In this document: positions 5,336 through 5,886 of the stretch, in pieces
How the letters are laid out: each line of letters begins with the position of its first letter
How positions within the stretch are numbered: position 1 is the first letter of the stretch
From: Chloroflexota bacterium
Lineage (GTDB): Bacteria > Chloroflexota > Limnocylindria > Limnocylindrales > CSP1-4
DNA length: 5,886 bases
NCBI GenBank assembly: GCA_027346765.1
Contig: DAIERN010000094.1
Coordinates: 1-5,886, forward strand
Direction: 5' to 3'
Made by a program: the position numbers and the translations under genes
Notes under the pieces: model-generated
What the model saw: the letters and a program-made list of their open reading frames with translations, nothing else
Told to the model about the DNA's origin: nothing
Database searches by the model: none

Positions 5336-5886
5336 ATGGGTGGTCGCACGTTCCCATTTGCGTGGCTGTCGGCCTTCGTGTGTCTAGCGCTGGTCGCCTG
5401 CGCCACGGCGCCTGGACCCGCTGCCTCACCAGCGCCGATTGCAACTGCCCGAGCCACCATTCCGATCGCTTCGCCTTCGCCCTCTCAAGCCCCATCGCCC
5501 AGAGCAAGCGCGACCTCCACATCGAGTCCCGATCTGCAGGTAGATGTGATGACGACGAAGGAATTCGCGGCTGTGGTCAGGAATGGCACCTTGAACGGAA
5601 AGACCGTTCTCGTTGACGGCGCCATCGAGCGGGTCGACATGATGTCGGGCTACCCGTGTGGCTTGCCCCCGGACGTCTGCTTGATTGGGCAGCTCGTCGG
5701 CACGGACGCGCCCATCTACGTGTACGCGCAGCGGATCCCGATTACCGGTCCCCACGGGACCTACGACGACGCAAGCGGGACGTGGCAGTACTGGAGCACG
5801 CCCGAGTCGTCCGTTTCTGGCCGGCTGGCCTTCTTGATCGACACCGGAGCCAATCCGCACTTGGTCGGGCAAGTTCGGATGAATGG
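5336..5886 (+). CDS. Putative lipoprotein, unknown function (3' end outside window)
   Basis: An open frame of 183 codons runs from ATG 5336 to the right edge without a stop. It begins with a short hydrophobic signal (about residues 6-21) and the lipobox LVAC, so Cys22 would be lipidated and the protein anchored on the outer face of the membrane. Residues 23-66 are a Ser/Pro/Ala/Thr linker typical of such lipoproteins in this kind of genome. From about residue 70 a folded part starts, with LNGKTVLVDGAIERV at 87-101, which loosely recalls the first strands of OB-fold-like domains, then Cys108 and Cys115 in YPCGLPPDVCL and a Trp/Tyr-rich part (150-153). I do not recognise the family. The codon use looks less GC-biased than in the operon, judged by eye. 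Signal and lipobox support it as a real gene. Confidence 0.75.
   Translation, partial: MGGRTFPFAWLSAFVCLALVACATAPGPAASPAPIATARATIPIASPSPSQAPSPRASATSTSSPDLQVDVMTTKEFAAVVRNGTLNGKTVLVDGAIERVDMMSGYPCGLPPDVCLIGQLVGTDAPIYVYAQRIPITGPHGTYDDASGTWQYWSTPESSVSGRLAFLIDTGANPHLVGQVRMN

Noticed and set aside
5426..5872. 148-codon - strand frame at the right end
   Set aside because: The + strand frame has a signal peptide, a lipobox and a typical linker, so it is the better gene; the - strand product has no recognisable features.
1..5886. CRISPR array, transposase or phage genes
   Set aside because: No regularly spaced repeats with spacers and no recognisable mobile-element protein were found on either strand.

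Overview
The window comes from a very GC-rich bacterium. It holds the end of a respiratory cytochrome b/Rieske (complex III-like) operon, a long convergent intergenic region, and two unrelated genes. The split, b6-type cytochrome b, the cytochrome c-cupredoxin fusion, the DUF2203 gene and the Pro/Ala/Ser-rich tails together suggest a Chloroflexota-like or other high-GC Terrabacteria lineage. That placement is inferred from family knowledge, not from a marker gene, and no tRNA or rRNA gene is visible.

Operon (1-4410, + strand). Five genes follow each other closely: the 3' end of a b6-like cytochrome b (to 223); a separate subunit IV-like cytochrome b C-terminal half (239-898); a Rieske [2Fe-2S] protein (1010-1678); a membrane-anchored monoheme cytochrome c fused to a type 1 copper cupredoxin domain (1682-2911); and a membrane protein with a six-blade Kelch-like propeller between an N-terminal and a C-terminal membrane helix (2911-4410). 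The first three are the core of a quinol:acceptor oxidoreductase. The cytochrome c-cupredoxin protein is the likely exit path for electrons from the Rieske cluster. The Kelch protein starts inside the stop codon of the cytochrome gene and has no recognisable cofactor site, so it is a candidate extra structural or docking subunit of the same complex. This pair, 1682-4410, is the most unusual part of the window.

Convergent intergenic region (4411-4847). No convincing gene is seen. The stretch is packed with short repeats: a 22/23-bp tandem repeat, two hairpins with the same GGACGC/GCGTCC stem, an 11-bp inverted repeat enclosing that part, and several other GC-rich hairpins. It may serve as a bidirectional terminator or be a small palindromic repeat element.

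Right end (4848-5886). A DUF2203 protein lies on the - strand. It is divergent from a putative lipoprotein gene on the + strand that runs off the window. The short space between them contains a perfect 7-bp inverted repeat.
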